Source: Frigoriglobus tundricola | Lineage (GTDB): Bacteria; Planctomycetota; Planctomycetia; Gemmatales; Gemmataceae | DNA: 64,000 bases | Direction of reading: 5' to 3' | NCBI RefSeq assembly: GCF_013128195.2 | Contig: NZ_CP053452.2 | Span: 2,790,001-2,854,000, forward strand | Shown: one piece after another, positions 11,143-20,166 of the stretch | Layout: the number at the start of each line of letters is the position of its first letter | How positions within the stretch are numbered: the first letter of the stretch is position 1 | The notes under the pieces: model-generated | Told to the model about the DNA's origin: nothing | Seen by the model: the letters and a program-made list of their open reading frames with translations, nothing else | The model's database searches: none | Program-made: the position numbers and the translations under genes

Positions 11143-11190
11143 TTTCAAAACACTGCAGGACCCCGCGGGCGACCGCGCGGCTCCGCCATC
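11143..11190 (+). pseudogene. TetR gene 5' fragment, remnant 1
   Basis: TTTCAAAACACTGCAGGACC and following bases encode FQNTAGPRGRPRGS in frame, matching FQNAGRPRGRPRSF of the intact TetR at 12470. The start codon is TTA instead of ATG and similarity ends after ~15 codons, where the 3' end of the next SDR gene begins. Confidence 0.6.
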
Positions 11191-11255
11191 GCCTGCCGAT
11201 TCTGGTCCTTGGGATCAGTTCAGCCGCGATCGGGTTCTCCTTCAGGGCACCGCTC

Positions 11256-12215
11256 TCAAGTTGCTGCGGAAGAGAAATCGACGCCAGAGATTTTGACGAC
11301 GGCCTGCCACGCGGCTTCCTGGCTGGCGCGGTCGTGGAGGTGGGGGTGGCGCTGCGCCTCAATTGGGCCAGTGAACTTCCCTTGTGCCGAGGCGAAGAAT
11401 TGCCCCGAGACGTCGGTTCCGAACTCCGACGCCTGGAGGTACCGACGGGCCGCGGTTTCCGGAGTCTGATTCATGCCGGGAATGAGGTTCACGATTGGGA
11501 TAAACAGATACTTCAAGGCCCAGCCAGCGCTTCGCACCACCTTGGTGTCGGTCGCCGCACCGGGCGAGACAGCGTACACGGCCATGCCGGAGGGGAGCCG
11601 GCGGGCCAGCGCCGCGGTCCACCATGCGATGATGAGCTTCGCGTCGGCATACGCGTTGTTGGGCACATATTTCACGTTTGGCCCGTTCCGCACCAGGGCT
11701 TCAACAGCGGCGGTTCGGTCGCCTTTGTGGTATTTGGCCGCGAACCCTGGCAGGTCGGTGTATTTGAAAAATGGTACGCCCCCTCGGGCCGGTTCTGCAC
11801 CTGCGATAACGATCCGCGCATCGGGACTCAGTAGGTTGGCACTCAGCAACCCAACCGTCAGTTGATGATGCCCGATGAGCGGGGCCTGAGAAGACTCGAC
11901 GCCCGCCTCGGTGAGAACGCGCTGCTTAAAGGGAACCAGCCCTGCATTGAGCAGCAGGAAATCGATTGGCCGATTTCGCTTGACCAGTTCGGCGAGGGCA
12001 GATTGAACACTGGACGGCTTGTCCAGCTCCAGCTCCAGCGGCGTGAAAACCTGTTTTTTGGTCTCTGCCGCGAGCCGCGCGGCCGTTTCCTGGGTCCGGC
12101 CCAGGCTGCGCCCGGTGACGATGATCTCGCGCCAGCCCTCTCCGGCAAGAATACGGGCTGCCGCATAACCGAGCCCGGAGGTGGTGCCCGTGACGAGCGC
12201 GATCGAATGTTTCAT
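11256..12215 (-). CDS. SDR-family oxidoreductase (extended/retinol-dehydrogenase-like), copy 3
   Basis: 319 residues. Start MKHSIALVTGTTSGLG at 12215 has GGAG upstream; 16 residues could be added from an in-frame upstream start with no ribosome site. Features: TGTTSGLG loop, GRSLGRT after beta-2, LLLNAG, and catalytic YADAK (AYADAKL). A long C-terminal part with a hydrophobic stretch (ALKYLFIPIVNLIPGM) and YLQASEFGTDVSGQFF resembles the WW-oxidoreductase/retinol-dehydrogenase side of the SDR family. It is divergent from tetR remnant 2 and the operator-like site at 12288. Substrate unknown. Confidence 0.82.
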   Translation of the reverse strand: MKHSIALVTGTTSGLGYAAARILAGEGWREIIVTGRSLGRTQETAARLAAETKKQVFTPLELELDKPSSVQSALAELVKRNRPIDFLLLNAGLVPFKQRVLTEAGVESSQAPLIGHHQLTVGLLSANLLSPDARIVIAGAEPARGGVPFFKYTDLPGFAAKYHKGDRTAAVEALVRNGPNVKYVPNNAYADAKLIIAWWTAALARRLPSGMAVYAVSPGAATDTKVVRSAGWALKYLFIPIVNLIPGMNQTPETAARRYLQASEFGTDVSGQFFASAQGKFTGPIEAQRHPHLHDRASQEAAWQAVVKISGVDFSSAAT

Positions 12216-12280
12216 GGGCGTCTCCGTGGTGAAGGGCGAAGGTCGAGTCGCGCGGCTCCGCAAGGGCGGGCCCGGCTCAC

Positions 12281-12397
12281 TAATTTTGAACTGTTCAGTT
12301 ATATATTGGCACGATGGGCGTTGTCAAGTATTTTTGAACTAAGCGTTTCAAAATGCCAGTCGGCCGCGTGGACGGCCGCGCAGCTTCGACGAGACGC
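12281..12397 (+). repeat. Tandem duplicate of the tetR promoter and 5' end, remnant 2
   Basis: About 115 bases nearly repeat 12410-12524, offset 127-129 bases: operator-like site, leader with TTGTCAAG, then the first 18 codons of tetR. The ATG is replaced by GCG (12343-12345), so this copy cannot start at the same place. It ends abruptly at GACGAGACG. Confidence 0.85.
12288..12300. promoter_or_regulatory. Operator-like palindrome O4 upstream of SDR copy 3
   Basis: GAACTGTTCAGTT contains the perfect half-sites AACTG/CAGTT around TT, 73 bases before the SDR start at 12215. It is the most symmetric member of the set. Confidence 0.55.
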
Positions 12398-12416
12398 GGG
12401 CAGGCTTGCGAGTTTT

Positions 12417-12432
12417 GAACTGTTCGGTTATA
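12417..12432. promoter_or_regulatory. Operator-like palindrome O5 in front of tetR
   Basis: GAACTGTTCGGTTATA, 38 bases before the tetR ATG. The position suits autoregulation by the adjacent TetR protein. Confidence 0.55.
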
Positions 12433-12469
12433 TTAGCAGCAGGGACATTGTCAAGGGGTTTTAAACTAA

Positions 12470-13102
12470 ATGTTTCAAAATGCCGGTCGGCCGCGTGGAC
12501 GGCCGCGCAGCTTCGACGAGACGGAGGCGGTGAAAAAGGCGACCCAGATATTCTGGTCGAAGGGCTACGACGGGGTGACGATCGACGATCTCGTTGCCGG
12601 GATGGGCGTGGGAAAGCCGAGCCTGTATTCCGTCTTCGGAGACAAGCGAACGTTGTTCTTGCGCGTCCTCAAGGCATACGCGGAGGCGAAAGGGGCTCTC
12701 GCTGCGCAGGCACTCTTCTCGCCGCGCACTCTTCGCGACTCGATCGCGGGCTTTCTAAAGTACGCCGTCGAAAGTGCGACCGAGAAAGGGTCCGCCCCGG
12801 GATGTCTAATCGTGTGCATCGCGCCCCTCGTAGACGACGCTGAGGTCAGGCAGTTCCTGAAGGACGCCGCCGCTGGCGGCGTGGCGCTCGTGGAACGCCG
12901 TTTCCGGGACGGGATCATCGCGGAAGAAATCCCGTCTGATTTTCCGGTAACCGTGCGCGCGATCCAAGTCACGGATTTTGCTCGTGGCCTTACCATGCGC
13001 GCGCGGTTAGGCACGCCGCGCAAGACGCTTCTCCGGGACGCCGAGGAAGCGGCCGACCTGGTGCTCCTGTCGCGGCGTGGAGACGCGGCGCCAGAACGTT
13101 GA
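12470..13102 (+). CDS. TetR/AcrR family transcriptional regulator
   Basis: 210 residues; ATG with AAGGGG about 13 bases upstream. The N-terminal helix-turn-helix DNA-binding domain spans about 10-60: GRPRGRPRSFDETEAVKKA, then GVTIDDLVAGMGVGKPSLYSVFGDKRTLF, which fits the TetR_N pattern closely. Residues 75-200 form an all-helical ligand-binding domain with a SAPGCLIVCIAP segment typical of the YxaF/AcrR_C group. It is the only complete copy among three tetR 5' ends. Likely a repressor of itself and of the divergent SDR genes through the AACTG-TT-CAGTT sites, by analogy with TetR-SDR divergons responding to electrophiles or aldehydes. Ligand unknown. Confidence 0.88.
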   Translation: MFQNAGRPRGRPRSFDETEAVKKATQIFWSKGYDGVTIDDLVAGMGVGKPSLYSVFGDKRTLFLRVLKAYAEAKGALAAQALFSPRTLRDSIAGFLKYAVESATEKGSAPGCLIVCIAPLVDDAEVRQFLKDAAAGGVALVERRFRDGIIAEEIPSDFPVTVRAIQVTDFARGLTMRARLGTPRKTLLRDAEEAADLVLLSRRGDAAPER

Positions 13103-13136
13103 TGCCGGATGCGTGAAGGTTGCAGCGTAGCTGCTC

Positions 13137-13286
13137 ATGGGTCTCCTGCTCGACCCGATCCCCGATTGGGGGCGGAGCCTCCGGGTGGTCTTTACCATCA
13201 TCGCACTCTGCACGGTGACGGCCCTGGTCCTCGTTCAGCGAGGAATGACCGCGGCGAGGCCCGCTGTGCCGGGAGGCGAACATTAG
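13137..13286 (+). CDS. Small single-span membrane protein, hypothetical
   Basis: 49 residues, starting MGLLLDPIPDWG and containing a hydrophobic segment VVFTIIALCTVTALVLV (about 18-34), followed by a basic, Pro/Ala-rich tail. An in-frame stop lies three codons before the ATG, so this is the only start. No clear ribosome site. The layout (short amphipathic lead, one helix, positive flank) resembles a real micro-protein, but it could be a fragment of a larger gene. Confidence 0.4.
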   Translation: MGLLLDPIPDWGRSLRVVFTIIALCTVTALVLVQRGMTAARPAVPGGEH

Positions 13287-13289
13287 GAC

Positions 13290-13533
13290 TCTCGGACAGA
13301 ACCCCTCCCCCAAGGGGAGAGGGACTTCCGAACGCCGGGTTCCTCCCCCTTCCCTCTCAGGGAAGGGGGCTGGGGGGTTAGGTTCCGTCGGCTGGTCCTT
13401 AGGCCGCCGGTGTCATTGCGACGAAGCGAAAGCCCCCGAAGCGGCGATGAAGGTTTTTGGGACGCTCGGCTATGTGGCGACGGTGCTGCGAGGCCCGCGT
13501 GTTCACGCGGCGAGCGGCGGAACAGCGGTCGAA
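13290..13533. repeat. Intergenic repeat-rich stretch
   Basis: Contains CCCCTCCCCCAAGGGGAGAGGG and CCCTTCCCTCTCAGGGAAGGGGGC palindromic blocks (about 13304-13375). Similar CCCTC...GAGGG blocks occur at 23523-23550, 30141-30171 and 50820-50940. No gene recognised. Confidence 0.45.
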
Positions 13534-13825
13534 ATGACAAAGATCATCGAGACCGTCCCGCATTTTCTGGACTTTCTATCAACGCCGCCCAAGGGGATGC
13601 GATACCGAACCCTTCTGATCGACCCGCCCTGGCCTGAAACGCTCATCGGGAAATTCAAAAAGACCCGTCACGCACGGCCCGACGATCTTCCTTACCCCAC
13701 GCTGACACTCGACCAAATCAAAGTCCTGCCCGTTCCCGAACTGGCGGACACGAACGCGCACGTCTGACTGTGGACTACGAGCCGCAGCCTCCCGGACGGG
13801 TTCGATCTCTCGAAGCATTGGGGGG
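13534..13825 (+). pseudogene. MT-A70 family adenine methyltransferase, truncated and with an internal stop
   Basis: Starts MTKIIETVPHFLDFL and continues YRTLLIDPPWPETL with the catalytic DPPW motif of N6-adenine methyltransferases. LPYPTLTLDQIKVLPVPELA then NAHV follow. The next codon is TGA at 13765-13767, and the same frame resumes with LWTTSRSLPDGFDLSKHWG. The family normally reads NAH(V/L)WLWTT, so the stop is one transition away from the expected TGG. The rest of the gene is missing: the convergent hydrolase begins within 30 bases. Such solitary methyltransferases usually come from phage or mobile elements. It marks the right edge of the accessory island. Confidence 0.75.
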
Positions 13826-13850
13826 CCGTCTACTACGCACTCTTCATGCT

Positions 13851-14954
13851 TTACTTCAGCCACTTCACGCAGAAGGCGATCGCTTCCTTGTGATCGTCGT
13901 CGGTGACCTTGTGAGCGACGCCCGCGTTGACGCGGACCACGAGCCGGTCGCTCGCGCCGGCCCGCTTGAACGCCGCCTCCGCGGCGGCAATCGCGATCCG
14001 GGCGCCCTCGATCGGACAGTTCGGGTCCCGGTCGCCGTTGGCGATGAACAGCGCCCGCGCGGGACCGGTCGCGAACAGCGGGAGCAGGTTCGGGCCGTCG
14101 AAATCGCCCAGGACCCCCGGGAGCACCTTCGACCAGAGTTCGCGGCACACCCGCCGGTTCACCGCCCGTTCGCCCAGGTCTTTCGCGGCGGCCTCGTGGG
14201 CCGCCTTGATGGTGTTCGCCCGGCCCTGCCACTGGTCGTTGTCCAGGCTCCACCTGAAGCTCTGCACGCCGATCAGCGGGGCCGCGACCTTCACGCGGTC
14301 GTCCACCGACGCCGCCAGCCACGTCTCGATCCCGCCCATGCTGATGCCCAACATGCCGATGTTCTTCGCGTCGATGTCGTCGCGGGCCGCCAGCACGTCG
14401 ATGAGCCGCCACAGGTCCCATACGGTGTCGTAATAGAACGGGTGTTCCATCGGCTTGTCGGCGGGCGTCCGCCACGCCGCCGTGATCGCGTTCACGTACG
14501 CGGTCGCGCCCTTGCCGGCGTTCGCACGCGAGCCGTGGTAGCGTGCGTCGATGGCCACGCCGATCACCCCCTCCCGGGCGAAGTCTTCGAGCCACGACTG
14601 CACCCCTTCCTTGTTGCCACCGGTGCCGTGGAGAACGATCATCACCGGCCGCTTCGCCGGCGCCCCCGCGGGCGCGACCATCAGAACCGGCACCATTTCA
14701 ATGGTGCCGTCGGCTTTCTTCTCGCTCGCGAACGACCACCGGGAGTAGACGAACTTGTTCTTCTCGACCGGTTTCGCGTCCTCACGCACATCCGCCGGCA
14801 CCTTCGGCCGGTCGAGCAGTCGAAGGAGTGCGCTTTTGGCCTTTTCCGGCGGGAGCGACTTCTCCTGCGCCCCGGCGAGCGGGGGGCGTATGCCCCCCGA
14901 GGCAACAACAATGATGAGAGCGGCGACGACAGCGAAGCGGGGAAAGCGAACCAT
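13851..14954 (-). CDS. Exported alpha/beta hydrolase (dienelactone-hydrolase/acetyl-esterase type)
   Basis: 367 residues with an N-terminal signal peptide (MVRFPRFAVVAALIIVVASG). Alpha/beta-hydrolase landmarks: oxyanion region VLHGTGGNKEG, DARYHGSR, nucleophile elbow GISMGG (Ser), an acid after NGDRDPNCP, and a catalytic-type His in NAGVAHKV near the C-terminus. A long insertion with a Trp-rich stretch (AAWRTPADKP, DTVWDLWRL) sits between strands, as in planctomycete prolyl-oligopeptidase-like esterases. It probably acts in the periplasm on ester substrates; the true substrate is not deducible. The gene is convergent with the MT-A70 pseudogene. Confidence 0.8.
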   Translation of the reverse strand: MVRFPRFAVVAALIIVVASGGIRPPLAGAQEKSLPPEKAKSALLRLLDRPKVPADVREDAKPVEKNKFVYSRWSFASEKKADGTIEMVPVLMVAPAGAPAKRPVMIVLHGTGGNKEGVQSWLEDFAREGVIGVAIDARYHGSRANAGKGATAYVNAITAAWRTPADKPMEHPFYYDTVWDLWRLIDVLAARDDIDAKNIGMLGISMGGIETWLAASVDDRVKVAAPLIGVQSFRWSLDNDQWQGRANTIKAAHEAAAKDLGERAVNRRVCRELWSKVLPGVLGDFDGPNLLPLFATGPARALFIANGDRDPNCPIEGARIAIAAAEAAFKRAGASDRLVVRVNAGVAHKVTDDDHKEAIAFCVKWLK

Positions 14955-15508
14955 GTGGCAGCTCCGGCGGGGTGGGCCATTTCGATGATACCGCCCGACG
15001 AGCCGCCTGAAACGCGGAAAGCCGACCCTACATCGGAGTCGGCTTTCGCCAGAACCAGCTTGTCGGGCTCAACCGCAGCCCGATTCGAAACGGGCGGAAC
15101 AGACGGACTCGGCTCGACCGCTCGGGGAGATGACACCGCCCGCTTCGCTCCCCTCCGGTTGCACCCCGATCATGAACTGATCGGCGCCCCCGGTCCTTGA
15201 TGTGATGGAACGCGACCACCCGCGGTTCGAGCATCTTCGCTCTCCAGGCACGCCGAGCCTCTTCTGCACGGCCGGGTCCTCCTTGACAGGCGATACGTCG
15301 CCCCGAAGAGGGCTCGGCGAGTGGCCCCGACCCGGTCGGGGGCCATCCGCGATCGATTCGGACGGGTCGATGAGGAACACCACTATTTCAATAAGTTCAC
15401 TCTCGGGACCGGGGACACGCCCGCACCGGGAGAATCACTCCGCCTGTGCTCCGTTTCCGCTGGTCGTCCGTTTCGCCCTCGGTGCCCGCCCGAGGGATCA
15501 GGAGCCCG
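14955..15508. other. Intergenic region with one hairpin, no gene recognised
   Basis: 554 bases. A 10-bp perfect stem GAAAGCCGAC/GTCGGCTTTC lies at 15017-15047. Open frames here show no family signature or credible ribosome site. Confidence 0.45.
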
Positions 15509-16171
15509 ATGTCCGCAGACCGCGACCAGACCCCGTGCCCCGCGTGTCGCCTCCCGGTGTGGCTGTGCGTGTGCGCGCACGCCCCGCGGGTCGCGACCCG
15601 CACCTCGCTCCTCCTCATCGTCCACGTTCACGACCTGGGCCGGACGAGCAACACGGCCCGCCTCCTCGCCCTGGCGGTCCGCGGCGCCACGCTCGTCGGT
15701 CACGGGGGGCTCCCCGCCCCGCCCGATCCGGCGTGCCACGTGCCCGCGGGCGCGACCCCGCTCGTACTCTTTCCCGGGCGCGGGGCCCGGACGCTGACGG
15801 CGGAACTCGTCGCCGCCCTGCCGTCGCCGCCGGCCCTCGTCGTCCCGGACGGCAACTGGAAGCAGGCGGGCCGAATGGTGAAGCGGCTGCCGCTCCTCGC
15901 CGGCGCCGCGAAGGTCGCGCTCCCGCCCCGCGTGTTCACCGGACCCGCCCTGCGGCGCAACCGCCCGGGGGAGCGCATGTCGACCTTCGTTGCGGTGGCC
16001 CAGGCGCTCGCGGTCCTGGAGGGCGAGGCGGTCGCCGGGCCGCTCCTCGATTTCTACCGGCGGGCCGTCGATCGCATGCTGCTCGTCCGCGGTAAGCTCC
16101 GGCTCGGTGACGTGTACGGCGGCCTTGACGGCCCGTGCAGTTCGTCGGGACCGAGCGAGCGTGGCGGATGA
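15509..16171 (+). CDS. DTW-domain protein, probable tRNA-uridine aminocarboxypropyltransferase
   Basis: 220 residues. Start MSADRDQTP has CAGGAG just upstream; in-frame codons before it lack a ribosome site. Features of the DTW/TapT family: zinc-binding cysteines in CPACRLPVWLCVC at about 10-22, the beta strand LLLIVHVHDLGRTSNTARLL that replaces the usual HxxExxRxxNTxRL, PDGNWKQA where the DTW motif is expected (Asp-Gly-Asn-Trp, with Thr replaced by Asn), and C-terminal RKxRLGDVYGG-like KLRLGDVYGG. Family members add an acp group from S-adenosylmethionine to uridine in tRNA (acp3U47 in bacteria). The His-to-Asn/Asp shift in motif 2 and DTW-to-DNW deserve care in naming it. Confidence 0.75.
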   Translation: MSADRDQTPCPACRLPVWLCVCAHAPRVATRTSLLLIVHVHDLGRTSNTARLLALAVRGATLVGHGGLPAPPDPACHVPAGATPLVLFPGRGARTLTAELVAALPSPPALVVPDGNWKQAGRMVKRLPLLAGAAKVALPPRVFTGPALRRNRPGERMSTFVAVAQALAVLEGEAVAGPLLDFYRRAVDRMLLVRGKLRLGDVYGGLDGPCSSSGPSERGG

Positions 16172-16654
16172 TAACCGGTGATTGCCGCTCAACGGCGAGT
16201 GCCTGGAAGCAGAGGCTGTTCGAGATCGACTGCCGCGCGCTTTGTGCGGGGGAACCTGGACCACCTGAGAACAGTTGCCGAAGTTAAGGACTACCGAGCA
16301 AAACCCACGACTGATCGCCGGAAGTCGAATTAGGACATCATCTTACGGCTGACAAGAAGCACTTCTGTCCGGTAGCCCTTAGAAAACAACTCCGACAATA
16401 TCGGGAAGAGTAGAATTACTGATCGTTCAGCAAGCGACACATTGGAACCCGGTGGGTTTTATCACGGCCGCCTTGTGAGAAATATGATACCCGGTAAGCA
16501 CTTGCGTCAAATCAAGAGGAGCCATCGGGCCGGGTTCGTGGACGAGAACGGGGCTCACGCAAGTTTTTTCGAAACTTCGTTTCGGTTTCAACCGTGAGCG
16601 TTGACATATTCCTGAACGATGATCGCGGCGACGCAAGTTGGAGGGAGTCGGACG
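16172..16654. other. Intergenic region, no gene recognised
   Basis: 483 bases, AT-richer than average, upstream of the sigma factor gene. It presumably holds that gene's promoter, but I cannot single out one site. Confidence 0.4.
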
Positions 16655-17272
16655 ATGCGTGTGTCTGTCTCGCTCGGGTTAGCCCACCGAATCCGAGACC
16701 TCGCTCTCTCACTGCGCGACGACCCGCGATCGGATGCGGATCTCCTGGCCGCGTTCGGCCGCGACCGGGACGAGGGGGCGTTCGCGGTTCTCGTCGCCCG
16801 CCACCGGCAGGTGGTGTGGGACACCTGCCGCACGGCCTTGGGGAGCGACGCGGACGCCGAGGACGCCTTCCAAGCGGTCTTCATTGCCCTCGCTCGGGAC
16901 GCCCGAAAGGTCCGCCCCGACACCCTCGGGGGGTGGCTCTACACGGTCGCGGTTCGGGCGAGCACGAACGCCCGGGTGGCGGCCCGCCGGCGCGAGGCCG
17001 CCTACCGCCGCCTGAACCAGCAGGCGACCCGGTCCGCGGACGCCCCGCCCGACGAGGACCTCCGGGCGGTCGTCCGGGAAGAGCTGGCCGGTCTGCCCGA
17101 ACCGCTCCGGGTGCCGCTGACGCTCTACTACCTGGAAGGCAAGACCCAGGCCGATGTCGGCCGCATCCTCGGGGTGACCGACCGGGCCGCCGCCGCCCGG
17201 CTCCGCCGCGGGCTGGCGGCGCTCCGCAGGCAACTCGACCGACGGGGGTATCGGTTTCGTCCGCCGTTCTGA
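16655..17272 (+). CDS. ECF RNA polymerase sigma factor (N-terminal part of a sigma-WD40 fusion)
   Basis: 205 residues in this frame. Start MRVSVSLG has GGAGGGAG upstream. Sigma region 2: FAVLVARHRQVVWDTCR, DAEDAFQAVFIALARDA, GGWLYTVAVRAS. Sigma region 4: LPEPLRVPLTLYYLEGKTQADVGRILGVTDRAAAARLRRGL. The sequence belongs to the planctomycete ECF group (ECF01-Gob-like) in which the sigma part is followed in one polypeptide by a membrane helix and WD40 repeats. Here the frame ends after RRGYRFRPPF, but the next frame begins VSVSSAVLTTVLGG at the same place. One extra G in the GGGGG at 17246-17250 would join them. The sigma part may still be made as a short, uncoupled protein. Confidence 0.85.
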   Translation: MRVSVSLGLAHRIRDLALSLRDDPRSDADLLAAFGRDRDEGAFAVLVARHRQVVWDTCRTALGSDADAEDAFQAVFIALARDARKVRPDTLGGWLYTVAVRASTNARVAARRREAAYRRLNQQATRSADAPPDEDLRAVVREELAGLPEPLRVPLTLYYLEGKTQADVGRILGVTDRAAAARLRRGLAALRRQLDRRGYRFRPPF

Positions 17273-20028
17273 CCACGGTTCTCGGTGGGGTGATGACGAG
17301 CCCGGCGGGGGCGGCCGCCCCCGCCGGGCTCGTCGCCGCCACCACCGACGTGGCCCTTGCGGCCGCGGCCGGGCAGCCGCCCGGCACCGTCGCCGCTCAC
17401 CTCGCAGCCGGGCTGACCGGGCCGGGAACCGGTCGGGCCAAACTGTACGGGTTCGTACTGGCCCTTGCCGGGTTGGGGGCGGTCGGCGGGGTCGTGGGTC
17501 TGGGCGGGGCGGACGCCGATCAAACCGGCGGCCCGGTCGATCTCGCGCCCGCCGGTGAGCCCCGCGCCGACCGGCTCGGGGACGCGCTCCCGACCGGGGC
17601 CGTTGCGCGGATCGGCACCCACCGGTTCCGCGCCGGCCAGTCGAGGGCGGCCGAGGACGTCGCGTTCTTCCCGGACGGCCGGACGCTGGCGTCCGTACAC
17701 GGCGGCGCCGAAGTCACACTGTGGGAGACGGCGACCGGGAAGCCGAGCCGGGTGTTCGGCGGCCCGGCGGGGGCGCGGTGGGTCGTCACCTCCCCCGATG
17801 GTTCCCGGCTGGCCGTCGCCGGCGCGGCCGAGGTGTGGGTCTGGGCCATCGGGGCCGACGCCCCCCGGGTGCTGTGGAAGTGGCGGGCGCTCCAGTTCCC
17901 GCCGCAGCCGGCCGTGACCGCCCTGGCCTTCTCGCCGGATTCGAGCGTCGTGGCCGTCGGCGACCGGGAGGACAAGTGTGCGCGCCTGTTCCGGGCCGCC
18001 ACGGGCGAGGAGGTGGGGACGCTGGCCGGCCAACCGCTGGCAATGTCGGCCGCCCCGGGTGGGAAGTACCTGGCGGCCATCGGCGGCCGCGACCGGGCCG
18101 GGTGGGGGACCGCCTCGTCTTCTGGGACGCGGCGGCCGGTCGGGCCGGTCGGGTGCTCGACGCCGCGACCGGGGAGCTGTTCGTTGATGTCGCCCTGTCG
18201 GCCGACGGGCGGGCGGTCGTGCGGACCGCGAAGGGGGCCGTCCGCCTGATCGACGTGGCGACCGGACGCGCGTCCGGGACCTGGTCCGTCCGCGACGGCG
18301 CCCGCCGCGGCCTGGCCTTCCTGCCCGGCGGCAAGGAACTGGTCGAAGTGGACAGCGGACGGGTCCGGTTCCGGGACCCCGCGACCGGGGCGGAGACCCG
18401 ATCGGCCCTCGCCCTCCCGGCCCTCCTGCTCTATTCCCTCAATCACAACTTCGACACGACCAAGCACGTGTCGCCGGACGGGCGATACCTGGCGGTGCCG
18501 TGCGGCGGCGAGATCGTGGTATGGGACCTGGCAACCGGTTTGCCGGCCGGCCCGCCCGGACAGGTGCGCGGCGCGGTCCGCGCGCTGGCGTTCTCCCCCG
18601 ACGGCCGATCGGTGCTCACGTTCGCCGATCGGGTGGCCGAGGTCCGGGTCTGGGACGCGGAAACGGGCGAACCGGGGCCGGTTCTGGCGGCCCCGACCGG
18701 AGACGGGTTCAAGGGGCTCGGGTGGGGGGCGGACGGGCGCCCGCTGACCCTCTGTCGAGCGGCCCCGTCGGCGGGCCCCGGCCCCCTGCTCCGCTCGGAC
18801 CTGCGGACCGGTCGGCCGGTCGAGTGGGTGCCGCTTCCACCGGCCAGCGACTGGTCCGCCACGCCGCTCGGCTACCTCGCCCCCTTCGCCTCGACCCCGT
18901 CTGGCGGGCGAACTGCCGTGGCGTCGGGCCGGGAAATCGACGTTCTCGACCCGGTCGGGGCCGTGGTCCGCCGGCTGACCGCGCGCGAGTCGGTCGCCCG
19001 CGTGGTCCTCTCGGCCGATGGCCGGACGCTCGCCACCGTTACCCACAAGTGGCCCGTCCGGGGGCCGGGGGACGGACCGCGGCCCCCTCAGGTCGGAATC
19101 GAGTTGTGGGACGTCGCGGCCGGCCGACACCAGCCGACACCGGCCGGCACCGGGGAATGGGACCTGTTCCAGGTCCCACCGGCGCTGTCGGCCGACGGCC
19201 GGTGGGTGGCGGTCGCCACCTGGGGCCGCGGGGTCGCGCTCGCCGAGGTCGCCACCGGGCGGACCGGGCAACAGTTCGAGTGCTCCGGTCGGCCTCTGGC
19301 CCTGGCCTTCTCCCCGGACGGGCGGCTGCTGGTTGCCGGGGGCGCGGACGGGGCGGTCACGGTTTGGGACCTGGCCGCCGGCCGCGCGGTCCGCCGCTTC
19401 GCCGGCCACCGGGGGCCGGTCGCCGCCCTCTCGTTCGCTCCGGACGGCCACCGGTTGGCGTCCGGCAGTGCCGACGGGACGGCCCTGATCTGGGACACGG
19501 TCGGCCTCCGCGCCCCGGCCCCCGCCGGCCCCGCCGGACGGGCGGCGAGCTGGGCGACGCCGTGTTCGGGGCGGACGCGGCGGCCGCGCACCGCGCCACC
19601 TTTGCCCTGGCCGAGCAGCCGGAACTGGCCGTTCGGCTGGTGGCCCCCGCCTCGCCGCGCCCCCGCCCGCGGCCGATGTCGAGCAGTGGGTCGATGACCT
19701 CGGGGGCACCAACGATACCGTTCGGGAGCGGGCACAGGCCGCTCTGGAACAAGCGGGCGAAGCGGCCGGGCCGGTCCTTTTGAAAGGACTGGCCGGCGAC
19801 CCGCCGCCCGAAGTGCGTGCCCGGCTGGAGCGGCTCGTGGCCCGGCTGGAAGCCGGTACCAACGCCGCCCGTGTGGCCGGGACCCGAGCGGTGGCGGTTC
19901 TCGAACGCACCGGCACCCCGGCCGCCCGGCGGGCGCTCGAAGACGCGGCCCAGCGGTCCGGCCCCGCCGTGAGGGCCGAGGCCGGTGCCGCCCTGGAACG
20001 CATGGGGAAGGGCACCGCCCCGCGCTGA
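17252..20028 (+). pseudogene. WD40-repeat sensor half of the sigma fusion, broken by single-base frameshifts
   Basis: Continues the sigma gene through three more frames, each one base short of the last: frame A ~17252-18095, frame B ~18098-19540, frame C ~19545-19648, frame D ~19650-20028. Within each piece there is no stop and coding quality is high. Order: linker rich in Ala/Gly, one membrane helix (FVLALAGLGAVGGVVGL, about 17455-17510), then many WD40 blades (LAFSPDGRSVLTFAD, VRVWDAETGEPG, LAFSPDGRLLVAGGADG, VTVWDLAAGRAVRRF), and a C-terminal HEAT-like tail (EQWVDDLGGTNDTVRERAQAAL, then RARLERLV). Likely breakpoints: the GGGGG at 17246, the GGGCCGGG near 18094, the CCCCGCCGG near 19530 and the GGCCCCCGCC at ~19642. 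Each is repaired by one extra base. Either the gene has decayed or the assembly under-calls homopolymers here. Confidence 0.8.
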
Positions 20029-20166
20029 GCCTGCCACACGATTCGCACTCTCTCTCCGTCCGTCGCCCGGTCCGGTCTCTCCTCTCCCTGGTCCGCGGCA
20101 CCCCGTACGCCAATGCCCGGCGTCCGGAGCCTGACCCGCTGCTCCTTTTTTTGAGGAAGAATCGTC

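Noticed and set aside
13770..15200. Long plus-strand frame opposite the alpha/beta hydrolase
   Set aside because: The minus-strand protein has a signal peptide and catalytic motifs; the plus frame is Arg/His-rich with none.
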